Shown here: positions 52,973 through 62,170 of the stretch, in pieces
Layout of the letters: each line of letters opens with the position of its first letter
How positions within the stretch are numbered: position 1 is the stretch's first letter
From: Paenibacillus peoriae KCTC 3763
GTDB taxonomy: Bacteria > Bacillota > Bacilli > Paenibacillales > Paenibacillaceae
NCBI RefSeq assembly: GCF_000236805.1
Contig: NZ_AGFX01000012.1
Coordinates: 186,001 to 250,000, forward strand
Direction: 5' to 3'
DNA: 64,000 nucleotides
Translations under genes and position numbers: made by a program
The notes under the pieces: model-generated
The model's input: only the letters and a program-made list of their open reading frames with translations
The model's database searches: none
Told to the model about the DNA's origin: nothing

Positions 52973-55900
52973 TCATTTTTTACACTTTATTTTTTTGATA
53001 TCCATTTTTGTTACTCTGCTATTAAAATCATCTAACAAGTCAGCTCCAATCCCATACGATCCTGCTTCGTTAGACTTTATGAATACACTCTTTAAATTAT
53101 CGGATTCTCCACCAATCATGTGATCATAATCGATACCCTTGGATTCGAGCCATGCTTGAGTCCCTGGCTTGGTTTCCATCGTTATTTGCCAATCATGCGA
53201 GCCATGCTTTTGCCCTAATGCTTTAGGGTCACGGCCTTTGCCTTGCAACGATATCCACTTGCCCCCTCGTGTAACTTTACCATTCAGTACATTTGGAACA
53301 AGTACGTGGGGCGTTTTGCTTCTAATATCTAGTACTTCTTTCTCTGATACATAACGGATAAATATATCTGAACGATTGTTCCTATTCCTTGCTAGTCCAA
53401 AAACATCGACCCAGGTTAGTGAATCAAGCACATACCCGTAAAGCCGCATTCCTCCAGCTAAGCGAATCGGGTCCTGCTGCGTATACATTCCTTCATGCGG
53501 AGAGTAATACCTGAACCGGTTATAATACAGCCCTGTCTCTTCATCCTCGTATTGTCCAGGGTAACGGAATGGACAGTCGCCGCGCTTGCCTTGCAAATGA
53601 ACTTTTTGCACGTTTCCGTAGATATCAAGCTCGCTTGCCCATACCCGACTTCCGGCCTCATCATACATTTCAACCGGAGTTCCAAGATGATCGGTCACAA
53701 TGCTGTAGCTGCCTTGTCCCGTAATCTTCGCGGCAGGATGGAATGTTCCGTCTTCAAACACCCATGTAATAAGGCTTTCAGGGATAACGGAGGATGAAAT
53801 GCTTTTCGTTAGCTCACCATTCCGGTTGCTTGCTAATGATGAATCCTCCTCTTTCCATTCATGCAGTATATTATTTCCATCCCACACAAAACAGTCTACC
53901 ACACCAGCAAAATGCTTCTCAATTCGCCTGCCCATACTGTCATATTTAAATGTAACTTCCTGACCGTCCGGGCGGATGACCTTGCTCATCATTCCGTTAC
54001 CGTAGTATTCGTATTGCCAGTGTGTGCCATCCGGCTCTGTTTTATGGATCAGGTTTCCTTCTTCATCGTAGCTGTAATGAATCCCTTCATACTCTAGCAG
54101 CCGTCCGCCGGGGCCGTATTTGCGGTCGGTCTTTTGACCTGTGGTGTATAAATTGCCCACTTCATCGGACATACGGAATATTTTGCCGAACGGATTCGCA
54201 GCACCGATCAAGGTATCGAACTCATCATGAGCATACCTCGTTTTCTCGACAGTGATCCCATTAACAATCGTTTTAAGACGATTGTTGACGTCCCATTCAT
54301 ATTTTTTGGATCGGCTCTCGCGGCCCCCTGTCCTGATGCTATGCTGCTCCGGCCGTCCAACCACATCATACTGCCATGAACTGACCACTCCGCCTGGCAG
54401 CAGACGTTCCAGTTCCTGTCCAAGCGCATTATATTTCATCTGAGCCATCCAAGGGGCTGCTGCCGTTTCTGCTTTGTCCGCAGTCTGCTGTGCCTGCACC
54501 CGGCTGACTTGTCCTAACAGATCACGCTCCATGGTGATGGACGCGCCGAGACTGCTGCTGATTTGCAGCCGATTCCCTAGCGTATCATATTGACTTGATA
54601 TCCAGTAGTCATCCCGCCATTCCTTCACCACACGTGCAGCCTGATCATATTCCAGCTTCACGGTAGTGAATGGGTTCGATGTTTCTACCAGCTCGCCCAT
54701 GCGGTTATAAACAAACGTTTCTAGCAGGCCATCGCTATATTCGGCGCGGTTGATACGACCTGTTTGATCATATTCATAGCTCGTCCATCTTTCGCCGGGA
54801 CGCTCAACTCTTTGCAATAGTCCGCCAGCACTGCGAATATACTGCCTTTCGATCCCGTCAAAACCTGTCTCACGCGTAATTTGCCCGTTCGCATCCCGTT
54901 CGAGGGTATAACGCTCACGCTTCTCATTGACGACTTCGATCAGCTCATCTTCCTGGTTATAGACGAGCTCTATCCGTCTTCCCTTTTGCTCGCTCCACTT
55001 CATGTCTCCCAGCGGAGTATGTCCAAATGCAACCCGGTGCAGATGATCCTCAGCCAAAACGATATCGTCGTATGCGTTATATTGCAGCTTCAAGACATTA
55101 CCGTCTGGCATTTCGGTCCGCACCACACGTCCCAGTGCATCATAGACAAAGCATTGCTTGGCGCCCAGCGGATTGATCTCCTGCTCACATTCTCCACGCT
55201 GGTTGTAGCTCCATTGTCCACTCGTACCATCCGGCAGGGTCACCCTGACCAGATTATCCTGCTCGTCATATGCCAGTTCCGTGATGGCGCCTTGCGGATT
55301 GTGCACTTCACGGATGCGATGCTGTTCATCATAGACAAAACGGGTAACCGTCTCATCTGCTGCAATAGATTGGACCAGACGTCCGTGGACATCATAAATC
55401 CAGCTTCGTAACCTTCCCTCTGGATCAGTCATCTGCTTTAAGCGCCCGTCTGAGTCATACGAATACTGCCACTTGCCTCCGTCCGGCTGTATCTCTTCCA
55501 CCATACGACCGAATGCATCGTACGCATAGCCTGTCACCCGGTCATCCTCACCTTCCATGCGAAGCAGCTCTCCGGTATCGCTATACACGTAGCGAAGTTC
55601 ACCGCCCAGAGGATTCAGGATACGTGTACAATAATATTCTGGCGTATACTCATACCTTGTTACATGACCTTGACTGTTGGTGACCTCATTCCATCCATTA
55701 AAATAGGCAATACGTCCTTCCAGCAACCCGTCGTCTCCATAGGTATGAATGCACCGCGCTCCAGTGGTAGGACCATCATAACGCCAATGAAAGCTATAAT
55801 CGTTGCGGTCCTTCTTTTGGATCATCAAATGACGGTCATAGTACATATACGTTGTTTGTCCAAGCGCATCCGTCACGGCAGCAAGATCGCCAGCTTCGTT

Positions 55901-58555
55901 GTATGCGTACTGAACCAATACATCCCGCTTGTGAACCTCACCCTTACGGCTGTTTCCCGGCACATACACATGAGCAACACAGGTGATTCGCCCAATAAGG
56001 TCTGTATCAACTTCAAAAATCCGGCCTACACTATCTGTCACCTGCTGTAAAAAGCCTTTTTCATCATAAGCTAATGCAATATGCCGCCCGGTCTCCAGCT
56101 CGATCCGTTCCAAACGAAATCCGCTCTCTTTTCCCGTTTGTTTTTCAAACGAATAAGTCAAGCGGCTTTCTTCCTCTGTCAGCGCATATCCTGCACCTTG
56201 ACGGCGCAATACCATTTTCTCGATCGGGTTTCTCGTCTCCGTCAGGCCATGGTACAGGCGCTCGAACGTAGCGGCTCGTCCATCTCCAAGCAGCACACCG
56301 ATGCAATCATCCAGCACCTCCAGGCGCATATCCAGCACATGATGCACGCCATGCCCCAGCCAGCCTTCATGGTGACTGTCACTAATCCAGCGTCGCTCCC
56401 AAGATAGCGGTACAGGACCCGGGAATTCAAAATCACTGGCTTCACTCATCATACGTCCGGTGATCAGGTCCACAGGCTCGAATCCCCATTGGCAAAATTT
56501 ATCTTTCAACCCCTTAGTGCATTTAAACTTGCTCAGCACCTTATGATTCAATTGGGTAAGCCGTTTGCTGGCACCCGATTTTTCCAACGCTTTTTTCATT
56601 AAACTTTTACTTCGTTCCGCAATTGCTTTTTGCATGTCATCCATACGCTTGGCCAGCTGCTTCTGGAGCTCATCGGCTTGATGCTTGAGCTTTCGCGCGC
56701 CTGCCAGCACCTTATTCATCGTATTCTTGCCCAGCTTGATCGCATTTTTCGCCGCAGCCCGGCCTATTTTGCCGGCCACCTTCCCGCCGGCTTTGACCGC
56801 TGCCTTCGCGACCGTCTTGGCTACCGCCTTGGCAGCTCCCTTGGCCGCCAGCTTCGCCGCACCAAACATAGAGCCGCCAAACGGGATCATGGAACCAATC
56901 GACAGCGCTGCACCCAGAAAATCTCCACGGCATAGGCTGACCACGGCACTTGCTGCACCCGCAATGGTTCCCAAGCCCGGCACCATGCTTAGTACATCCA
57001 GAGCCGTACCGAGGTTCTCAAGAAAAGAATCTTTTTCCTTATCACTCTTGGCCTGTTCTGCTGCAGGATCACTCAACGCTTCATACGCCTGTTTTTCCGT
57101 CCCCGTCATGATTACATTCGGGCCCATGATTTCAGTCTCATCATACATCATATAGCTGCTGTTTCCGGCCACTAGCCATAGCTCTTCCTCCGCCTGTACG
57201 CGGAACGCTTTCATCTCGGTAAAACGAATTTCCTCAGGAGCCATGACCACGAGATCTTTATCACTCAGAAACGTAATCCCGTCTTTTTCACTAATGTTAA
57301 AAAGTAAGGCTCCTTCCTTGGCTGTAAACGAAATATCGGTGGTTCCCAGTTCAAACTCTTTGCCCCCGCCAGTTGAAAAGGATTTGACCGTCGAATCCGC
57401 CATTTTTTGATTTGCTTTTTGAGCCGATTCTCCTTGTGCGGAAAACGGGGTTCTTACCGAGTTAATGAGCATCGCATCAGATTCAACAGAAGTGGGAAAA
57501 TACAGCTTGATCCGTGAACCGACAGGTGGCATCGCATGAAAAATATTACTGGTGGGCGAAGAGTACGGAAACCATACCGCTTCATTTTCCGGCTGCTCCC
57601 GATCAATATCCAGATGGACTTTGGCCTTCTTCACGCCTATAGCCAGAATCTTTCCCTCCATGCCTAGTCCAGCCAGATTTTCATTATCACGACGATTGGT
57701 ACGAAAGCCTGCCGGAGTCGTGCATGTATAGTCAAACTCCATTACACCTTTATTCAGCTGTCCCTGAACGCCGGCAATGACAAACGCACGTCCGTCAAAT
57801 TCAATTTCCCAGCCCAGCTCCAGCCATTGATTCGTCGTTAATTGAAAACAGGTAAAATCCTCATTGCTGAATTGCTCACCCTGTGTTTCCAATGCATTCA
57901 GAAAGGTATCCCGTTGATGCTCAAGCCGATAGGAGCCTTCCTTTAATTGTAAATGCCGATTTCCCGTCGGGGTTCCGATCCAGATTCTTGGCGTATGATC
58001 GCTTACGTCCGGAGTTATGTGCGCTCCTGCAATCGAAGCAACCCGCTGCACAAATTCCCAGTCTGTCTCTTCGTATTGCAGCAATAAATTTCCCAGCGTC
58101 GCTCCCCTCTCAAAAGCATCCGTTTCCAAAAAGCTCGACCCTGAATGCGCCTGAAACACCTCGTGCAGCACATCCGTGTAAAGCATATCGGATTTTTGAA
58201 AGGAACGGCTTTTTCGTTCAATATCCAATTGATAACTATGTGAAATGATGTCTACACATACGGTATGTACACCCTCAGCCTTAACGTCAATCACATGCAG
58301 CTGTCCCAGAAATAATGGATATTCCCCTGTCCCGGTGACCGTTAAATACAGGCCTGCCTGATCACGGTGGCTGCCATGCCGAAGTAACTCCTTGCTGTCC
58401 TCCTCGCTCATAATGCCCTGCAACCGAAGCGTAGAGTGAACACCCGGGAAACGACGCAGCTCTACCTTTTCCAACCTTAACCTTCCGTAAGGCCATTTGA
58501 GCAGCAGATTTTGCACAGTCAGGTCAGAGAAGCGGTCTGTTTGGCTGGTTAACAT
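52973..58555 (-). CDS. VgrG-Rhs fusion polymorphic toxin (1860 aa)
   Basis: Residues 1-480 are a VgrG/gpD-like spike domain, paralogous to the 496-residue gene at 60677-62167: both carry LQYxETDWEF, WFPYS and an IYFPT-type strand at matching places. Residues about 505-620 are hydrophobic Ala/Gly/Lys-rich, like the pre-toxin membrane region of Rhs effectors. YD/Rhs repeats follow (about 850-1650), then the core end GMYTQQDPIRLAGGMRLYGY and WVDVFGLA. The last 138 residues (1723-1860; DNA 52973-53389) are the variable toxin: AT-rich, unlike the core. An ADP-ribosyltransferase-like R..S..E pattern is possible but weak. ATG 58555 has AAGGAGG. Confidence 0.88.
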   Translation of the reverse strand: MLTSQTDRFSDLTVQNLLLKWPYGRLRLEKVELRRFPGVHSTLRLQGIMSEEDSKELLRHGSHRDQAGLYLTVTGTGEYPLFLGQLHVIDVKAEGVHTVCVDIISHSYQLDIERKSRSFQKSDMLYTDVLHEVFQAHSGSSFLETDAFERGATLGNLLLQYEETDWEFVQRVASIAGAHITPDVSDHTPRIWIGTPTGNRHLQLKEGSYRLEHQRDTFLNALETQGEQFSNEDFTCFQLTTNQWLELGWEIEFDGRAFVIAGVQGQLNKGVMEFDYTCTTPAGFRTNRRDNENLAGLGMEGKILAIGVKKAKVHLDIDREQPENEAVWFPYSSPTSNIFHAMPPVGSRIKLYFPTSVESDAMLINSVRTPFSAQGESAQKANQKMADSTVKSFSTGGGKEFELGTTDISFTAKEGALLFNISEKDGITFLSDKDLVVMAPEEIRFTEMKAFRVQAEEELWLVAGNSSYMMYDETEIMGPNVIMTGTEKQAYEALSDPAAEQAKSDKEKDSFLENLGTALDVLSMVPGLGTIAGAASAVVSLCRGDFLGAALSIGSMIPFGGSMFGAAKLAAKGAAKAVAKTVAKAAVKAGGKVAGKIGRAAAKNAIKLGKNTMNKVLAGARKLKHQADELQKQLAKRMDDMQKAIAERSKSLMKKALEKSGASKRLTQLNHKVLSKFKCTKGLKDKFCQWGFEPVDLITGRMMSEASDFEFPGPVPLSWERRWISDSHHEGWLGHGVHHVLDMRLEVLDDCIGVLLGDGRAATFERLYHGLTETRNPIEKMVLRRQGAGYALTEEESRLTYSFEKQTGKESGFRLERIELETGRHIALAYDEKGFLQQVTDSVGRIFEVDTDLIGRITCVAHVYVPGNSRKGEVHKRDVLVQYAYNEAGDLAAVTDALGQTTYMYYDRHLMIQKKDRNDYSFHWRYDGPTTGARCIHTYGDDGLLEGRIAYFNGWNEVTNSQGHVTRYEYTPEYYCTRILNPLGGELRYVYSDTGELLRMEGEDDRVTGYAYDAFGRMVEEIQPDGGKWQYSYDSDGRLKQMTDPEGRLRSWIYDVHGRLVQSIAADETVTRFVYDEQHRIREVHNPQGAITELAYDEQDNLVRVTLPDGTSGQWSYNQRGECEQEINPLGAKQCFVYDALGRVVRTEMPDGNVLKLQYNAYDDIVLAEDHLHRVAFGHTPLGDMKWSEQKGRRIELVYNQEDELIEVVNEKRERYTLERDANGQITRETGFDGIERQYIRSAGGLLQRVERPGERWTSYEYDQTGRINRAEYSDGLLETFVYNRMGELVETSNPFTTVKLEYDQAARVVKEWRDDYWISSQYDTLGNRLQISSSLGASITMERDLLGQVSRVQAQQTADKAETAAAPWMAQMKYNALGQELERLLPGGVVSSWQYDVVGRPEQHSIRTGGRESRSKKYEWDVNNRLKTIVNGITVEKTRYAHDEFDTLIGAANPFGKIFRMSDEVGNLYTTGQKTDRKYGPGGRLLEYEGIHYSYDEEGNLIHKTEPDGTHWQYEYYGNGMMSKVIRPDGQEVTFKYDSMGRRIEKHFAGVVDCFVWDGNNILHEWKEEDSSLASNRNGELTKSISSSVIPESLITWVFEDGTFHPAAKITGQGSYSIVTDHLGTPVEMYDEAGSRVWASELDIYGNVQKVHLQGKRGDCPFRYPGQYEDEETGLYYNRFRYYSPHEGMYTQQDPIRLAGGMRLYGYVLDSLTWVDVFGLARNRNNRSDIFIRYVSEKEVLDIRSKTPHVLVPNVLNGKVTRGGKWISLQGKGRDPKALGQKHGSHDWQITMETKPGTQAWLESKGIDYDHMIGGESDNLKSVFIKSNEAGSYGIGADLLDDFNSRVTKMDIKKIKCKK

Positions 58556-58581
58556 GCTTATTCCTCCTTCATCCTGTCTGC

Positions 58582-58983
58582 TTATCCTTTCTGCTGGCCA
58601 TCATCGGCTACGTAAATAATCCCTTGCGGATGCTTCGTGCACATGACATAGGATTCACTGGTCAGAACGGCTTTTCCATCAATGAGTACATCGTTTTTTC
58701 CATTCAGCCACTCCATATTAACCTGAGGCTGGCACGGCTCTCCCAGTGCTTCGCAGACCCCAAAGGTCGCGGGAATATTGGCTATATTTTTGCTATCTCC
58801 TACATTCATCAAGGGTTTGCCCTGAATATAAGCGCCATGACACATTGGCAAGTTGAGAATATTCGGATTACTGCCACATTCACACTCCAGCACCGCCCCT
58901 CTAACCACATAGCTTATGGAAGGATCGGCCCCGACCTCTATTGCCGGATCAGAAGGTTTGCCAAATGCTTTAAAACTAGACAT
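58582..58983 (-). CDS. DUF4280 PAAR-like tip protein
   Basis: 133 residues. Seen: VVRGAVLECECGSNPNILNL, CHGAYIQGKPLMNVGD, and C-terminal SYVMCTKHPQG, with five or six cysteines and histidines that could bind a metal, the DUF4280 pattern. Such proteins are thought to sharpen the tip of VgrG spikes in place of PAAR. ATG 58983 has GGGGGAAG. It lies directly before the VgrG-Rhs gene, 26 bp away, and so probably caps that spike. Confidence 0.84.
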   Translation of the reverse strand: MSSFKAFGKPSDPAIEVGADPSISYVVRGAVLECECGSNPNILNLPMCHGAYIQGKPLMNVGDSKNIANIPATFGVCEALGEPCQPQVNMEWLNGKNDVLIDGKAVLTSESYVMCTKHPQGIIYVADDGQQKG

Positions 58984-59000
58984 AAAATAACTTCCCCCTT

Positions 59001-59504
59001 TTATTCCATCGTTTCATCAAATTCAACCGGAATGCATTGAAATCCCGTAAAAGCACGCCGAAATAAACTTTCAGAAATGTCCAGACGAATGATCAGTACA
59101 TTTTCCCGCAGCCCGGCAACACGAAAAATACGTTCACTTTTAAGCTTGCGCTTGTTTAAAATAAGCCGTTTGCAGTTGCCGTTCATATCTACGTCAGCCT
59201 TTTCGGACAAGCACTCCACATGGGCGGGCTCCATAAGCCAATACGTGCGCTGTTGCTGTGTGCTGCGCTCCGTGAGAACAGCCACTTGAAAGGATAGGGA
59301 CGGGTCACATTTCTCAAGCCATTCCTTCATGGCATGAGATACAAACCAGCGAGGTTCTTCCATATAATCGAGATAAAACGGTTCTCCCTTATTTTCATCC
59401 ACAAAAAATTGATTCCGCTCCTGAAACTCGGTATTCCGGCCCACTTTCTCCAAGGACAATGGCTGCTGATAAAGGGAGTCCTGTTGCAGCTGAAAATAGT
59501 ACAC
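59001..59504 (-). CDS. Imm11/DUF1629-like protein
   Basis: 167 residues. Seen: N-terminal MYYFQLQQDS, a middle RTYWLMEPAHVECLSEKADV, and C-terminal KLKSERIFRVAGLRE, LDISESLFRR, which I recognise from the DUF1629/Imm11 family. I chose GTG 59504, 10 bases after GGGAGG; the frame is open further into the pentapeptide gene, but that region is used by the other frame. Imm11 proteins protect against polymorphic toxins, yet this copy lies before the Rhs toxin instead of after it, so it may be an adaptor or immunity protein for another effector. Confidence 0.62.
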   Translation of the reverse strand: MYYFQLQQDSLYQQPLSLEKVGRNTEFQERNQFFVDENKGEPFYLDYMEEPRWFVSHAMKEWLEKCDPSLSFQVAVLTERSTQQQRTYWLMEPAHVECLSEKADVDMNGNCKRLILNKRKLKSERIFRVAGLRENVLIIRLDISESLFRRAFTGFQCIPVEFDETME

Positions 59505-59508
59505 GGGC

Positions 59509-60669
59509 TCATTCCCTCCCATACTCAAGGTGACGGACTTGGACAAAGTTTCCCTGCTCATCTTCTTCCATCCACATAATCTGCTGTTTTTGTTCCTCGC
59601 TAAGTGACCATGAGGCGGACTGGGAAGCAATGACCTTGGCTCCGTTCATATTCGCGTTCTGAAAACAGGCATGTGCAAGATCAGCAAACAACAGATTGGC
59701 ATCCTGCAGATTGGCGCCAGCAAAGCTGACACCAAAACTCCCCAGCACTTGATCTTCCAAAATAATCGGTTCCCCTCCAGCAGCTTCCTGAAAGTTCGCT
59801 CCCTGCAAGTCACAGCCGCTGAAGTTCGCATCATAAATCACACTTTGGGCCAGATCGACCTGCTGCATTTGGCTATTGCTAAAATCAACCCCAACGCAAA
59901 TACTTTTTCGAAAACAACTGTGAGACAAATGGGAGCCTGCCAGATGGGTGTAGGCCAAATCGCTGTTTTCGTAGTTCCCGCCACCAAGATGCAGCCCCCG
60001 CCAATCCTGATAACGGTGAAGTGAACCATCCTTGCTTTCCAGCCGTTGGCGCACCGCTGTAGCGTCCGCTGATTCGTTCAATTCGACCCAAATATCCTCG
60101 CTTAAATCTATATATTCACCGGCACGTATGCGAAAATCATCTGCGCGAAGGACTTGCTGAAATTCTGCGCATGCCACCATACGCGAAGCTATAGCCCGAA
60201 CGATATGGACGACATATTGACCCGCTATAGCCGTGTCCTCCATTAAAATACGGAAGCTTTCGGTATGCGGGATGTTCTTGTCCACAAGTTTGCGGGATGA
60301 TTCAATCGCTTGATAATACATTGTTACATGATCGGAAAGCCAAGGGACTTCAAAAATCTCCATACAGGACGACCGATCCAGATACCAGGTATCATCATAA
60401 GCCTCCAGACTGCATAGCATCTTTCCTTGGCGCAGCCAAGAACGCAGCCATGAGACATGTATATAAGCAACAGGCCGTTTATTGCCTGCTGACTGCATCT
60501 CCTGCATTTTCATACACAGACTGCGAAAAGGCTTCATCCATTCTTCGATAAAGCCGTCGTCTTGAAATCGGGTACGAACTACTGTACCGAGCTGACGGAT
60601 CAGCGCTTCCCGGCGGGATGCGACTTCTTGCTTTAGCCATAGCTGTAAAGATTGCTGCTGCAATGCCAT
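59509..60669 (-). CDS. Pentapeptide-repeat protein of the VgrG/Rhs operon
   Basis: 386 residues. The N-terminal 220 residues are helical and unrecognised. Residues about 235-350 contain pentapeptide repeats of A(D/N)Lxx type: YTHLAGSHLSHSCF, GCDLQGANF, FAGANLQDANL, LAHACFQNANMNGAK. A short non-repeat loop interrupts them at about 295-312. It is 7 bp after the VgrG-like gene, so it is clearly part of this operon. In T6SS-like loci such proteins serve as effector adaptors or spike-loading factors; that role is inferred by analogy. Confidence 0.85.
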   Translation of the reverse strand: MALQQQSLQLWLKQEVASRREALIRQLGTVVRTRFQDDGFIEEWMKPFRSLCMKMQEMQSAGNKRPVAYIHVSWLRSWLRQGKMLCSLEAYDDTWYLDRSSCMEIFEVPWLSDHVTMYYQAIESSRKLVDKNIPHTESFRILMEDTAIAGQYVVHIVRAIASRMVACAEFQQVLRADDFRIRAGEYIDLSEDIWVELNESADATAVRQRLESKDGSLHRYQDWRGLHLGGGNYENSDLAYTHLAGSHLSHSCFRKSICVGVDFSNSQMQQVDLAQSVIYDANFSGCDLQGANFQEAAGGEPIILEDQVLGSFGVSFAGANLQDANLLFADLAHACFQNANMNGAKVIASQSASWSLSEEQKQQIMWMEEDEQGNFVQVRHLEYGRE

Positions 60670-60676
60670 TCCTCCC

Positions 60677-62167
60677 CTAGTTTTGGTGTACCTGTGTTCC
60701 TTTGATGTCCACCAAATCTTCCAGAATCAACGAGCTTCCCTTCGAGGTCATTTCTATTTTTTCCTGAGCCGAGATTGTCACTTTTTTGGAGGTCAGGATC
60801 ACCTCTTCTGTAGCTTTTACACTGACATTTTTACTGCTGGTAATGGAAATTCCATCTGCATCACTTAGGAGAATCGACACTCCGTCTCCTGTAATGAGAA
60901 TGTGATCCGGCGCGAGAACGATCATTTTTCCGTTAATTGTTTTGATCGTCTTGATTTTAGGGTCTTGCATGGGGTCGTTTCCGCCGCCTCCGGTATTGCC
61001 CTGGGCTGATCCGCTACTCCCCGATGCTGCCGCTGCACCGCCGCCACTCCCTTGAGATCCTTCAGGCTCCGGCTTTTGGACCGAGCTGATCGCAATCGCA
61101 TCCTCCTCCTTGTGCGTAGGGAAATAAATGCGAATGTCATCTCCTATCTCTGGCATGCAGTACCAACCTGCGTTGTCTTCTGAAGCATAAATTGTAGAGT
61201 AAGGAAACCAAAAGGCCTTATTCACATCCTGGGCTGAATCAATATTCAGATGTGCTTTAATTAAATCCTTGGCCACAGCAATGACCTTGCCTTGGAGCGA
61301 AACGCCAACAATAGGCATGTTATATCGTTTCTGCTGGCTGGCACCCAAGCGCGAAGCCAACGTATATACAGGTTTTAACAGTCCTTCCTCCATTTCAATC
61401 CGTACCCCGTACACGACAACCCGCTGCTCGTCAAAGCTGACCTCCATCCCAATATCAAGCCACTGATCCGTCTCCACTTCATAAAAAATACAGTCACTTT
61501 CCTGCAAAGCTGGAATTTGTCCCCGCACCGATTGCTGAAAAAGCTCCATTTGCTTGCGAACACGATAATGGAAAGCACGCACTTCCCCTTTGTAGCCTAA
61601 GGACGGAAGACCAAAATGAACCTTCGGGGTATCAAAGGCAGTGGATGGAATCAGACCTGTATAAAAACGGGAGGCCATTCGCTTGAGAAATTCCCAGTCT
61701 GTTTCGCGGTACTGCAAAATGACTTTCGCAATAACAGCCCCATTCGAGGCTTCGTCCACCATTTGGGCGCCGCTGTAATCCTGTACAACCTGATCAATCA
61801 GCTGAGTATAGGTCATTTGAATATCCTGGAATGTTCGCTCCTTTCGCACAACATCCAGCTTGTACGACAAGGACACGGCTTCAAGTTCGATGTGATACAC
61901 ATTTCGCACCTGATGAACCTGTATATTTCGAACCATGCCTTGAAACAGCATCGCCGCGTCCATTTGGCCACCCTTGAGTCCCACGGAAATATTTTGTTCA
62001 GCATGGCTCATTTTCAGATAGTGGGTCCCCTGTTCTTCCTGCACGATTCCCTTCAAACGGAGCGTAGCGTGCTCATTGATTTGCTTCACAATGACAAGCT
62101 CCTGAATGGTATCAAATACAAACGGCGTGATTTCAAGATCCAGATATGTAGCGTAGTTTCGTTCCAC
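60677..62167 (-). CDS. VgrG/gpD-like spike protein (496 aa)
   Basis: Seen: N-terminal gp27-like half with VVRKERTFQDIQMTYTQLID and VILQYRETDWEFLKRMAS, an OB-like middle with IVGVSLQGKVIAV, then WFPYST and MPEIGDDIRIYFP, a Gly/Ser-rich linker (about 375-400), and a C-terminal beta-helix of repeating strands (GDGVSILLSDADGISITSS) that would form the needle. It is the stand-alone version of the domain fused to Rhs downstream. ATG 62167 lies 4 bp after the DcrB-like gene. Phage late-control D proteins are the nearest known relatives; a secreted or phage-derived spike are the two readings. Confidence 0.86.
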   Translation of the reverse strand: MERNYATYLDLEITPFVFDTIQELVIVKQINEHATLRLKGIVQEEQGTHYLKMSHAEQNISVGLKGGQMDAAMLFQGMVRNIQVHQVRNVYHIELEAVSLSYKLDVVRKERTFQDIQMTYTQLIDQVVQDYSGAQMVDEASNGAVIAKVILQYRETDWEFLKRMASRFYTGLIPSTAFDTPKVHFGLPSLGYKGEVRAFHYRVRKQMELFQQSVRGQIPALQESDCIFYEVETDQWLDIGMEVSFDEQRVVVYGVRIEMEEGLLKPVYTLASRLGASQQKRYNMPIVGVSLQGKVIAVAKDLIKAHLNIDSAQDVNKAFWFPYSTIYASEDNAGWYCMPEIGDDIRIYFPTHKEEDAIAISSVQKPEPEGSQGSGGGAAAASGSSGSAQGNTGGGGNDPMQDPKIKTIKTINGKMIVLAPDHILITGDGVSILLSDADGISITSSKNVSVKATEEVILTSKKVTISAQEKIEMTSKGSSLILEDLVDIKGTQVHQN

Positions 62168-62170
62168 CTG

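Noticed and set aside
59505-59630. Longer form of the Imm11-like protein
   Set aside because: This stretch is used by the pentapeptide gene in another frame, and the GTG at 59504 has GGGAGG at suitable spacing.
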